From contig CAVYOA010000011.1 of the NCBI GenBank assembly GCA_963769945.1, positions 1 through 19,486 of the forward strand: a stretch of 19,486 nt of DNA. The letters are read 5' to 3'. The DNA is from WHSW01 sp963769945. Lineage in GTDB: Bacteria > Actinomycetota > Thermoleophilia > Solirubrobacterales > 70-9. This document shows positions 1-7,700 of this stretch, in pieces (position 1 is the first letter of the stretch; the number at the start of each line of letters is the position of its first letter). The position numbers and the translations under genes are program-made. The notes under the pieces are model-generated. The model had not been told where the DNA came from. It saw nothing but the letters and a program-made list of their open reading frames with translations, and did not search any database.

Positions 1-2
1 CC

Positions 3-839
3 GGCGGGCTCGCCAAGGCGGTCGGGCGCGGAGTCGAGACCGGCTCCGACGCGATCCAGATCTTCCACCAGAGCCCGAGGGCGTGGCGGCCGACAGCCTA
101 CGGACCCGCCGACTACGCCGCCTTTCACGAGGCGATGGCGGCATCGACCGTCAGCGCGGTCGCGATCCACGCGGTCTACCTGATCAACTGCGCGAGCAAG
201 GAGCGCGAGATCCGGGAGAAGTCGATCGCCTCGCTCACCCACGCCCTCAGGGTTGGCGATCAGATCGGCGCGGCCGGAGTCGTGCTCCATGCGGGCGCCC
301 GCAAGGGCGAGCCGCACGGGCCGTCGATGAAGCGCGCGGGCAAGGCGATCGCCGAGGCATTGGCCGCGAGCGATTCATGCCCGCTGCTGCTCGAGAACAC
401 GGCCGGCACCTCGGGGCCGCTCGGCCGCGACTTCGACGAGCTCGCCGAGCTGATCGAGCTTGCCGGCGCCGACGAGCGTCTCGGCACCTGCCTCGACTGC
501 TGCCACCTGCTCGCCTCCGGCTATGAGATCCGCACCGTCGCCGCCCTGAGCGAGGTCGTCGACGAGTTCGAAGCCAAGGTCGGGCTCGAGCGGCTGCGCT
601 GCCTGCATGTCAACGACTCGAAGATCCCGCTCGGCGGCAATCGCGACCGCCACGCCAACCTCGGCGAGGGCGAGATCGGTGAGACGGGCCTGGCTCTGTT
701 TCTCTCCGAGCCGCGGTTCGAGACGCTGCCCGCGCTGATCGAGACCCCGGGACCGGACGGCCACGGGGCGGACTTCAGCGAAGTCGCCACGGCGAAGCGC
801 TTACGCGAGGCCGGCTTGGCCGCGCGTAAGCGCAATTAG
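3..839 (+). CDS. nfo: Endonuclease IV (deoxyribonuclease IV), 5'-truncated by window edge
   Basis: This is an AP endonuclease of base-excision repair that cuts 5' of abasic sites using a three-metal centre in a TIM barrel. The reading frame is open from base 3, and about ten N-terminal residues lie outside the window. The visible start of the protein (GGLAKAV..GSDAIQIF) is the family's first barrel strand and helix. Further family blocks follow in order: AIHAVYLIN, VVLHAG, LLLENTAGTS, CLDCCHLLASGY, HVNDSKIPLGGNRDRHANLG and ALIETPG. They supply the His, Glu and Asp metal ligands. The gene has no frame break, unlike most of its neighbours. It ends with TAG at 837-839, 15 bp from the stop codon of a convergent minus-strand gene, and its last 14 codons form a strong hairpin (797-833). 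The family assignment is very secure. Confidence 0.95.
   Translation, partial: GGLAKAVGRGVETGSDAIQIFHQSPRAWRPTAYGPADYAAFHEAMAASTVSAVAIHAVYLINCASKEREIREKSIASLTHALRVGDQIGAAGVVLHAGARKGEPHGPSMKRAGKAIAEALAASDSCPLLLENTAGTSGPLGRDFDELAELIELAGADERLGTCLDCCHLLASGYEIRTVAALSEVVDEFEAKVGLERLRCLHVNDSKIPLGGNRDRHANLGEGEIGETGLALFLSEPRFETLPALIETPGPDGHGADFSEVATAKRLREAGLAARKRN
797..833. terminator. Hairpin at the nfo 3' end, candidate bidirectional terminator
   Basis: Arms GCGCTTACGCG (797-807) and CGCGTAAGCGC (823-833) are perfectly complementary over 11 bp. Inside them, GGCC (809-812) and GGCC (818-821) pair as well, leaving one A/G mismatch and a 5-base loop. The hairpin overlaps the end of the nfo coding region and lies about 20 bp past the stop of the convergent LPFTG gene. 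No T-run follows on either strand, which is common for hairpins in high-GC actinobacteria. The terminator role is inferred from position. Confidence 0.6.
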
Positions 840-854
840 CGCCGTAGGACTTGG

Positions 855-1173
855 TTACTGCGGGTCGCGGGCGACTGCACGCTGCAACGCGAGACCGAGT
901 CCGGTGACGGCGAGAGCTACCGCTGCCATGGCGATGACATCGAACCCCGTGAACGGAAGCGGTCCAACGTTGCCACCGAGTCCGCTGCCCGTGCCGGTAT
1001 CGGACGGCGGCTGAGTCCCGGAGGTGATCTGGGTGAGCGTCTCGTCGTACTGCCGTACGGGAGGTCGGATCGACTTGCTGAGCTCCGGCCAAAGCCGGTG
1101 CAGCTGCCGTCGCGCAGAGGGCGACGATCAATGCTCCGGCGAGCTTCTTCTTCAGCAGATTGGTGATTCGCAC
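855..1173 (-). CDS. Small secreted LPFTG cell-wall-anchored protein (one frame break)
   Basis: This is a protein of about 105 residues that is exported and probably attached to the peptidoglycan by a sortase. The GTG start at 1173 is chosen because AGAGGAGG lies just upstream. Residues 1-33 form a Sec signal peptide: basic MRITNLLKKK, then a hydrophobic core ending near APALAGAQ. The mature part is short (QYDETLTQITSG, then a Gly/Ser-rich spacer). The C-terminus is a complete sorting signal: LPFTG, a hydrophobic stretch (FDVIAMAAVALAVTGLGL) and a basic tail (QRAVARDPQ), ending with TAA at 855-857. The length is one base off a multiple of three. The frame changes near 1055-1070, between signal peptide and sorting signal, probably a sequencing slip. 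The gene is divergent from the two-component gene set and has 11-bp repeats upstream. Its function beyond surface display is unknown. Confidence 0.75.
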
Positions 1174-1209
1174 GAAACTGCGCCTCCTCTGAGGGAATTG
1201 ACTCCTTCG

Positions 1210-1251
1210 ACTATATGCACGGTGATGAGACCAACGTGAGCGTCTGATGAG
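1210..1251 (-). promoter_or_regulatory. Candidate promoter with three 11-bp direct repeats upstream of the LPFTG gene
   Basis: Read on the minus strand, CTCAT/CTCAC/CTCAT units start exactly 11 bp apart (plus-strand ATGAG 1225-1229, GTGAG 1236-1240, ATGAG 1247-1251). A TATAGT hexamer (1210-1215) follows about 10 bp downstream of the last unit and could be the -10 box. The start codon is about 37 bp beyond it. The repeats would then occupy the -35 region, the usual position for activators of the OmpR/PhoB type, which bind 11-bp direct repeats. The regulator is not proven. The best candidate is the response regulator at 3375-4038. Confidence 0.55.
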
Positions 1252-1318
1252 AAACGCTCTTAGGGATCCGCGGCAATCCGGCGGCAAATCCTCGTCACCC
1301 AATAGCGGCAACGACCCC

Positions 1319-1357
1319 CTCATGTCTCTCTCATGCTGGTCTCATCCGTCTCTCATG
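1319..1357 (+). promoter_or_regulatory. Four 11-bp direct repeats upstream of the membrane protein/two-component genes
   Basis: Units CTCATG (1319), CTCATG (1330), CTCATC (1341) and CTCATG (1352) start at exact 11-bp intervals, with five variable bases after each. The consensus and periodicity match the minus-strand array at 1225-1251, but the orientation is opposite, so each array points toward its own gene. A weak -10-like TCTATG lies at 1378-1383, and the downstream GTG start is at 1412. This fits autoregulation by the OmpR-family regulator encoded downstream, by analogy with known tandem 11-bp boxes of that family. Confidence 0.6.
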
Positions 1358-1411
1358 CGAGTGGGCGAGGGTGCACCTCTATGCACCTCGTTTCGTTGAG
1401 GGTGGAGTCGG

Positions 1412-1844
1412 GTGAGTCGGCGCCGCACAGCCATTGTCGCGATTCAGACCGCGGTCGTCGCCGTACTCGCGGTCGTCGTCTTCCTCACCCTGTTGCAACC
1501 GGAGGGCGGAGAGATGCCGCCGGCACTGGAGGCGCCGGGCCGCAATGGAGCGGCGCGGCGCCGGCGCCTGGCGCCGCCAGTCGGACTACGTACGCCAACC
1601 GCAGCCAGCAAGGCGGCGATGCGCGCTCGCGAGGTGAAGGCCGTCGGCGGCGCCCGAAGCGCCAGGCCGCCGGCGTCGCTCGACGCACTGGATCGATGCC
1701 GCCGACGGCGGGCGGAGCTGCGCCGGCCGGCGGAGACGAGATCGCCGGCGACGACGACCCGGACGCCGACTCGCCCGCCGACATTCAGTACGCGGACACG
1801 CTCGGCGCGCCTCAGCGACCAACCTCTACTGGGCGAGCGCCTAG
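1412..1844 (+). CDS. Hypothetical membrane-anchored protein, frame-broken
   Basis: I do not recognise a family. The GTG start at 1412 has GGTGGAG five bases upstream. Residues 1-10 are basic (SRRRTAIVA) and are followed by one hydrophobic segment (residues about 7-30, IQTAVVAVLAVVVFLTLL), a signal anchor or uncleaved signal peptide. After that comes a low-complexity Pro/Ala/Gly/Arg-rich region, then an acidic stretch (GDDDPDADSPADIQYADTLG). The frame changes near 1535 and near 1805. After the last change the protein ends ASATNLYWASA with TAG at 1842-1844, which reads like a natural C-terminus. It is about 145 residues long. It is the first gene after the four 11-bp repeats and lies 76 bp before the kinase gene, so it may be co-transcribed and act as an accessory or target of that system. 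Confidence 0.5.
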
Positions 1845-1920
1845 GTCGACGATCGGGTGTAGACGACCCGCCGGTGATCGTGGCGGCGAGTCCGGCCGCG
1901 ATCCCGGCTACATTCTCGGC

Positions 1921-3378
1921 GTGTTGATCGAGTCGCGGCCTGCGACCACGGAAGGCGAAGCCGCCAGCGACGCGAGCGTCCGGATTCCGCTTCTCGCCGG
2001 CGTTCGGACGCGGGTGCTGGTCTCGTTCCTGGCGTTGCTGGTGCTGTCGACTGCCGCCTCAGTGCTCGTCTTGCGCCAGGTCCTGATCTCGCGGATCAGC
2101 GATCAGGTCACGACCGAGCTCACCCGCGACCTCGAGCCGCTGCAGGACCTCGCCGCCGGCCAACCCGGCAGCGGTCGTCCGTGGCCCAACGTGGCGGCGT
2201 TGCTCAACAACTTCCTCGATCGCAACTCCCCGCCTTCGACGGCCTCTACGCGGCCTGTCTCGAGGGTGGCGCCTGCGAGATATCCACCGCCACCAGCGAT
2301 GTCGTCGAATCCGGGCTGCCAGCGGCGATCGAGGCGGTGCACGAGGGCCCGACATCGAACTCCGGGACGGTGGAAACCGACCGCGGAGAGGCTGTTTGGA
2401 TCGCCATCCCGGCCACCGTCGGCGATACCGACGCGACCGTGTTCGCAGCCGCCCTGACCGCAGGCGAGCGCGGCCAGGTCGAAGACGCAGTCCGGCTCGC
2501 GATCGGCGTCTCGATCGTCGTCCTCTTGCTCGCTTCGCTTTTCATCTGGCTTGCGGCCGGCCGCGTGATCGCACCGTTGCAAGCACTTTCGCGAACAGCG
2601 AGGACGATCTCCGAGACCGATCTCTCGGGTCGCATCCCGGTGCGCGGCGCCGACGAGATCGCCGAGCTCGGCCACACCTTCAACGGCATGCTCGACCGCC
2701 TCGAGACCGCCTTCGCCGACCAAAAGGATTTTCTCACCGACGTCAGCCATGAGCTGCGAACTCCGATCACCGTGATCCGGGGACACATCGAGACCCTCGG
2801 CGATTCGCCGAAGGAACGCCAGGAGGCGATCGCGGTTGTCCAGGACGAGCTCGATCGCATGAGCCGCTACGTCGACGACCTGCTCTTGCTGACGAAGGCG
2901 CCGCGGCCGGACTTCCTGCATCTGGGACCGCTCGACCTCGATCTGTTCACGCACGATCTCTTCGCCAAGGCGCGCAGCCTGGGCGATCGTGACTGGCGCC
3001 TCGACGGCACCGGAATCGGGATCCTGGTCGCCGATCAGCATCGCCTCACACAGGCGGTAATGAACTTGGCCGAGAACGCTGTGCGCCACACGCGCGAGGG
3101 CGAGTCGATCTGGCTCGGCAGCTCGCTGATCGGAGATGACGGTCCGGCTCTGGGTGCGCGACGAAGGCCCGGGAGTGAGCGCCGCCGATCGCGAGCGAAT
3201 CTTCGCCCGCTACGCGCGCGGCGAGGCAGCGTCGCAAACGTCAGGCGAGGGCGCCGGCCTCGGGCTATCGATCGTGCGGGCGATCGCCGCCGCTCACGGC
3301 GGGCGGGTAGAGCTCGACTCGCGGCCCGGCCTGGGCTCGACCTTCACGATCGTGATCGTCGCGGGGTCGAGGTCATGA
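1921..3378 (+). CDS. HAMP-domain sensor histidine kinase (frame breaks near 2230 and 3135)
   Basis: This is a membrane sensor kinase that autophosphorylates on His and passes phosphate to the adjacent response regulator. The GTG start at 1921 is tentative because no clear ribosome site is visible. Features in order are a cytoplasmic tail, TM1 (VLVSFLALLVLSTAASVLVL), an extracytoplasmic sensor region of about 140 residues with no recognised fold, TM2 (IGVSIVVLLLASLFIWLAAG) and a HAMP linker. Then come the HisKA H-box DVSHELRTPITVIRGH with the phospho-His, the N-box NLAENAVRH, the G1 box VRDEGPGV, the F-box-like ERIFARY and the G2 box GEGAGLGLSIV. All catalytic boxes are present, so the protein should be active once the two single-base breaks are repaired. 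Its stop overlaps the regulator start (ATGA, 3375-3378). The kinase-before-regulator order is less common for this family. Confidence 0.88.
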
Positions 3379-4038
3379 GCCGGATTCTGCTCGTCGAGGA
3401 CGAGGCCCGGCTCGCTTCATTCTTCGAGAAGGGCTTACGCGGGAGCGGCTTCACGACCACGGTCGTCGGCGACGGGCTCACCGCGACCGCACTCGCCAAC
3501 GACGATGACTTCGACCTCGTCGTCCTCGACCTCGGCCTACCGGGCAAGGACGGGCTCGAGGTGCTGAAGGACCTGCGCCGCGACGGCCAGCGCCTGCCGG
3601 TGATCGTGCTCACCGCGCGCGGCGATCCCCACGATCGCGTCGCCGGACTGGAGACCGGGGCCGACGACTACCTGCCAAAGCCCTTTCACTTCGAGGAGCT
3701 GGTTGCACGAATCAAGGTTCGCCTGCGCGACGGACGGTGCCGCAACCGAGCAGACTCAACTTCGCGTCGGCAACGTCGCCCTCGACCTGCGCACCCGCTG
3801 GGCCAGCGTCGCCGGCGAGACGGTCGAGCTCTCAGCTCGCGAGTTCGAGCTCCTTCGCACCTTTCTCCAGCACCCCAACCAGGTGCTGAGCCGCGAGCAG
3901 CTGCTGGCTCGCGTCTGGGGCTACGACTACGACCCCGGCTCCAACGTCGTCGACGTCTACGTCGGCTATCTGCGCAAGAAGGTAGGCGGCAGTCACGTGG
4001 AGACGATACGAGGCGTCGGCTACAGATTTCGCAGCTGA
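3375..4038 (+). CDS. OmpR/PhoB-family response regulator (frame break near 3725)
   Basis: This is a DNA-binding regulator phosphorylated by the preceding kinase. The N-terminal receiver domain shows the acidic pair in LLVEDEA, the phospho-acceptor Asp52 (VVLDLGLPG), Thr80 (VIVLTARG) and Lys102 (YLPKPF). The C-terminal winged helix starts after the frame break with RVGNVALDLRTRWA. It contains LSAREFELLRTFLQHPNQ, REQLLARVWGYDYDP, the recognition region NVVDVYVGYLRKKVG and the terminal hairpin ETIRGVGYRFRS. It is about 221 residues long, normal for the family. The ATG at 3375 overlaps the kinase stop, so translation is probably coupled. This subfamily commonly binds tandem 11-bp repeats, and seven such units lie in the divergent region at 1225-1357, which makes autoregulation likely. 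Confidence 0.9.
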
Positions 4039-4039
4039 A

Positions 4040-4131
4040 CGGCGAGCGTCGGCGCCGGGCGGCGTCATCGGTCGGTCGTGTGCTGGCACACACTTCGCTC
4101 CCTGCTTCCTGGCCCGGCTTGACGCTCGCCG
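4040..4131. terminator. Large nested inverted repeat between convergent genes
   Basis: Three collinear helices are visible. CGGCGAGCGTC (4040-4050) pairs with 4121-4131 (11 bp), GCCGGGC (4054-4060) pairs with 4112-4118, and GTGTGC (4078-4083) pairs with GCACAC (4086-4091). The element starts one base after the response-regulator stop and ends 17 bp before the stop of the convergent Cys-rich gene. A bidirectional terminator is the simplest reading. It is larger than needed for that, so a stable 3' RNA end is also possible. Confidence 0.45.
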
Positions 4132-4148
4132 CTCAGGTGGTTCGCTAC

Positions 4149-4547
4149 TCAGTCAGGACGTTGCGGAGGTCGAACGCGCGGATACGCCTCGGGGCCCTCA
4201 TCGGTGCAGTCGAAGAAACGCGGGTTGATGCACTCGAAGGCGTTGCCGGCGCCCTCGTAGCAGGGCTCGACCTTGAACTGGCAATGGGGCAGCGGCTGGC
4301 CGGTCATCTTGATCCCGCCGAACCCCTCCGCTGCTTCGGCGAGCTCGAACATGTCGATGTCGATCTCGGCGCGAAAGACCTTCTTCATGCAGCCCATGAA
4401 GCGACCGCCCGAGATCGCGTCCTCGTAGCTGTAGAGGAAGCGGCAGCCGAGAGCGATACATCCGCGCGGCTCGACGAGCTTGTCGCAGAACGTGCGACAC
4501 CGCCGGCATTCGCCGGATTTCGCTCCCGCTCTCTGGACCGTTGCCAC
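4149..4547 (-). CDS. Ten-cysteine soluble protein of unknown function, probably leaderless
   Basis: This intact frame of 132 residues has no signal peptide and no membrane segment. Ten Cys are spread through it: 14, 17, 21, 30, 35, 53, 89, 96, 106 and 114. The first five form a CxxCxxxC cluster followed by CxxxxC. The later ones sit in short motifs (MGCMKKVF, HCQF, PCYE, ECIN, DCTD). Conserved-looking aromatic and Gly residues (GCRFLYSYED, GGRFMGCM) suggest a real folded metal-binding domain, zinc or iron-sulphur. I cannot name the family. The only reasonable start is GTG at 4547. There is no ribosome site, but TAATAT lies six bases upstream, which fits a leaderless mRNA beginning at the GTG. 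It is co-directional with dnaE (163 bp upstream) but separated from it by a strong inverted repeat, so it is probably expressed alone. Confidence 0.7.
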   Translation of the reverse strand: MATVQRAGAKSGECRRCRTFCDKLVEPRGCIALGCRFLYSYEDAISGGRFMGCMKKVFRAEIDIDMFELAEAAEGFGGIKMTGQPLPHCQFKVEPCYEGAGNAFECINPRFFDCTDEGPEAYPRVRPPQRPD

Positions 4548-4553
4548 GACTGA

Positions 4554-4559
4554 ATATTA
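4554..4559 (-). promoter_or_regulatory. -10 box of a leaderless promoter for the Cys-rich gene
   Basis: On the minus strand TAATAT is followed by six bases and then GTG (4547-4545). This spacing places the transcription start at or next to the start codon. A good -35 hexamer is not visible, which is common in actinobacterial leaderless promoters. The sequence also stands out as AT-rich within GC-rich DNA. Confidence 0.5.
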
Positions 4560-4609
4560 GGCGTTAGGCGGCGATCCAGCAGGTCTGCTGATCTGTGCGA
4601 AAGCCTTCC

Positions 4610-4709
4610 GAGGTCTGAGGCGCCCTGGGCAAGGACGCAGGGAGCGCCGCGTGCTCCGCCACACAAGCGACTCGACCGACGCCGCCAAGCGCGGCGCGCC
4701 TCAGACCTC
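4610..4709. repeat. 14-bp inverted repeat enclosing two hairpins, 3' of dnaE
   Basis: GAGGTCTGAGGCGC (4610-4623) is the exact reverse complement of 4696-4709. The enclosed bases contain two further perfect stems: GGAGC (4641-4645) with GCTCC (4653-4657), and CGCCGC (4680-4685) with GCGGCG (4691-4696). The last stem shares base 4696 with the outer arm. The minus-strand dnaE stop (4711-4713) is immediately adjacent. The element could be the dnaE terminator or a folded RNA with a multi-branch shape. No tRNA or known RNA family signature was found. Confidence 0.55.
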
Positions 4710-4710
4710 C

Positions 4711-7700
4711 TCAGGCGGCCAGGGCCGACGGTCCGAGGAGCTGATCAAGCTCCGCCCGCAAGGCAGGCGAGGGCGCGACGCGGTAGTCCGAGCCGAAGCG
4801 CAACCTGCGCGTGCCCTCGCGGGTGCGCATCTCGAGCATCACCTCGTTGTGGCCCGGAAACGACTCGAACACGGTCTTCAGCTCGTCGATCAGCCCGGCT
4901 CGGAACTCGGCGGCGTCGACCCTCAGCGTCAGCGGTCCCGTCACCGCCCTCGCCTTCGCCCTGGCGACCGCGAGCTCGTTCGCATCGGGCTCGAACTGCT
5001 CGGCTTCGTGGACGACGAGGCTGAGCTTGCCGCCCTCCTGCTTGTCGACGCGGCCGCGGATGACGACGATGCTGTCGACCTCGATCGCCTCGGCTGCCTC
5101 GGAGGCCGCGTCGCGGACGAAGAGCTCGATCTGGCCCTCGAGGTCGTCGAGCCCGGCGAACATGACGTAGCCGCCGCGGCGGGTGCGCACCTTCTTCGCC
5201 TCGCTGACGATGCCGCCGACCGTGACCCAGGCGCCGTCGGCGAGGTCGCCGACGGCGGCCAGCGACCGCTCGGTCCGCGCCCGCAAGGCGTCGCGCACTT
5301 CGGCCAGCGGGTGCGCCGAGACGAACGTCCCCAGCGTCTCCTTCTCGAGCCGAAGCAGCTCGCGCTGGTCGAACTCGCCCTCGGGCACCGGCGAGTGGCG
5401 CGGTGCGGGCAACGCCGGGCTCGGACGATTCTCCCGCCGCCGGGCTCACCGCCGAGGTCGAAGATCGAACCCTGCCCGCGGCGCGAATCCTCCTGCGACT
5501 TCTGGCCCGCGGTCTGGGCTTGGGGGAGCGATCTCGAGCATTCCGCGGCGGCCGTCGCCGGTGGAGTCGAGCGCCCCGCACTTGACCAGGCACTCGATCG
5601 CGCGCTTGTTGACGGCCCGCGCATCGACGCGGTCGCAGAAATCCCAGATCGACTCGAAGCGGCCCGGCGGCCTCGCGCGAGGCGATGATCGTCTCGACCG
5701 CCGAGTGGCCGACGTTCTTGACCGCGTCGAGCCCGAAGCGGATCGAGTTGCCGCTGACGACGAAGCCGTGGACCGAGGAGTTGACGTCGGGCGGCAGCAC
5801 CTCGATGCCCATCGCCTCGCAGCGGTTGACGAAGAACGGCACCTTGTCCTTGGTCGACATCACCGACGAGATCACCGCCGCCATGTACTCGGCCGGGTAG
5901 TTGGCCTTGAGATAGGCGGTGCGGTAGGCGATCAGCGCGTAACAGGCGGCGTGGGACTTGTTGAACGAGTAGTCGGCCGCCGCCGTCATCAGCGACCACA
6001 GGTCCCTGGCGACGGCGGTGGCGGTTCCGGAGGCGGCGCAGCCCTCGATGAACTGGTCCTTCATCGTCGCCATCAGGTCGCGCTTCTTCTTGCCGATCGC
6101 CTTGCGCAGGTCGTCGGCCTCGGCACCGCTGAAGCCGCCGAGCTGCTTCGAGATCTCCATCAGCTGCTCCTGGTAGATGCAGCAGCCGTAGGTGGCCTCG
6201 GTGATCGCGCGCAGGCGCTCGTCGGCGAACTTGACCTGCGACGGATTGCGCTTGCCGCTGGCGTAGTCGTCGATGTAACGCATCGCGCCGGGGCGGTAGA
6301 GCGAGACGAGGGCGACGATGTCGTCGAACTGCGTCGGCTTGACCTTGCGAAGGGCGTCGCGCATGCCCTCGGACTCGAGCTGGAAGACACCGACCGAGTC
6401 GCCCTTGGCGAGCATCTCGTAGGTCTTCGCGTCATCGAGCGGGATCGCTTGCATGTCGAGCTCGACCTCGCGCGAGCGGCGGACGATCTCGACTGCGTCC
6501 TCGATCACGTCGAGGTTGCGCAAGCCCGAGGAAGTCCATCTTCAGCAGGCCGATCTCCTCGATCGGGCCCATCGAGTACTGGGTCACGATCTTGTACTGG
6601 CGCGCCGGCTTTCCGTTGGCGCCCTTCTCGACGGCCGGCGCCGCGATCTTCGGCCAGCTGCAGCGGCACGATCTCGTCCAGCGGACGGTCGGCGATCACA
6701 ACCGCGGCGGCGTGGATCGAGTTGTTGCGGACGATCCCTTCGAGGCCGCGGGCGACGTCGACGATCTCGCGAGCGTCGGCTCTCGGCGTCGTATGCCCTT
6801 GCGCAGGTCCTGGTTGGGCTTCATGCACTCCTCGAAGCTCGGACTGCGACCCATGATCGGCTCCGGGATCAGCTTCGCGAGCCGGTCGCCGGTGGCGTGG
6901 GTGTGCCCGAGCACGCGGGCGGCATCGCGCGTGGCCGCGCGCGGCGCCATCTTGCCGAAGGTGATGATCTGGGCGACCGACTCGCGCCCGTACTTCTCCT
7001 GCACGTAGCGGATCACGCGCTCGCGGCCACGAACCGAGAAATCGATGTCGATGTCGGGCATCGACTTGCGCGCCGGGTTGAGGAAGCGCTCGAACAGCAG
7101 GTCGTTGGCGAGCGGGTCGAGATCGGTGATGTCGAGCGAGTAGGCGACGATCGAGCCGGCGGCCGAGCCGCGGCCGGGCCCGACCGCGACCCCGTTTTCC
7201 TTCGCGTAGCGAACGAAGTCCCAGACGATGAGGAAGTAGGACTCGAAGCCCATCTCGGCGATCACGCCGAGCTCGAAGTCGGCGCGCTCGCGGGCGTCGG
7301 CTGGAATCGGGTCGCCGTAGCGGCGGCACAGGCCTTCGTCGACGAGCCGGCGCAGCATCGCGCCGGGCTCCTCGTCCGTCGGGCGTCGGGAAGCGCGGCA
7401 GCAGCAGCTTGCCGAGCTCGATCTCGACCTGGCAGCGCTCGGCGATCTCGAGCGTCGTCTCGACCGAGCCCGGGTGGGCGGCGAACGCCTGGGTCATCTC
7501 CTCGGCGCTCTTGAGGAAGAACTCGTTGGTGTCGAAGGTCAGCTTCGGCTGTTCGAGCGTCGACTTCGTCTGCACGCACAGCAGCGCCGCGTGGTTGTTG
7601 GTAGTCCTCCTTGTGCAGGTAGTGGACGTCGGCGGTCGCAACCAGCGGACGCCCGAGCTCACGGGCGTAGCGGACGATGCCTTCGTTGGCCTTTGACTGC

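Noticed and set aside
1333..1920. Long plus-strand frame fused to the histidine kinase as its N-terminus
   Set aside because: The upstream part overlaps the separate membrane protein gene in another frame, has no ribosome site and is low-complexity Arg/Gly/Ala. A GTG at 1921 gives a normal kinase start.
4385..4666. Minus-strand open frame between dnaE and the Cys-rich gene
   Set aside because: The residue composition is random, it overlaps the Cys-rich gene in another frame and it runs through the inverted repeat.
4610..4709. tRNA gene within the inverted repeat
   Set aside because: A GGTCGAGTC stretch on the minus strand resembles a T-loop, but no 5-bp T-stem, D-arm or anticodon arm can be drawn around it and the outer stem is 14 bp, not 7.
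4745..5680. Plus-strand open frames opposite dnaE
   Set aside because: They are antisense shadows of conserved dnaE domains, caused by high GC and lacking start signals or known domains.
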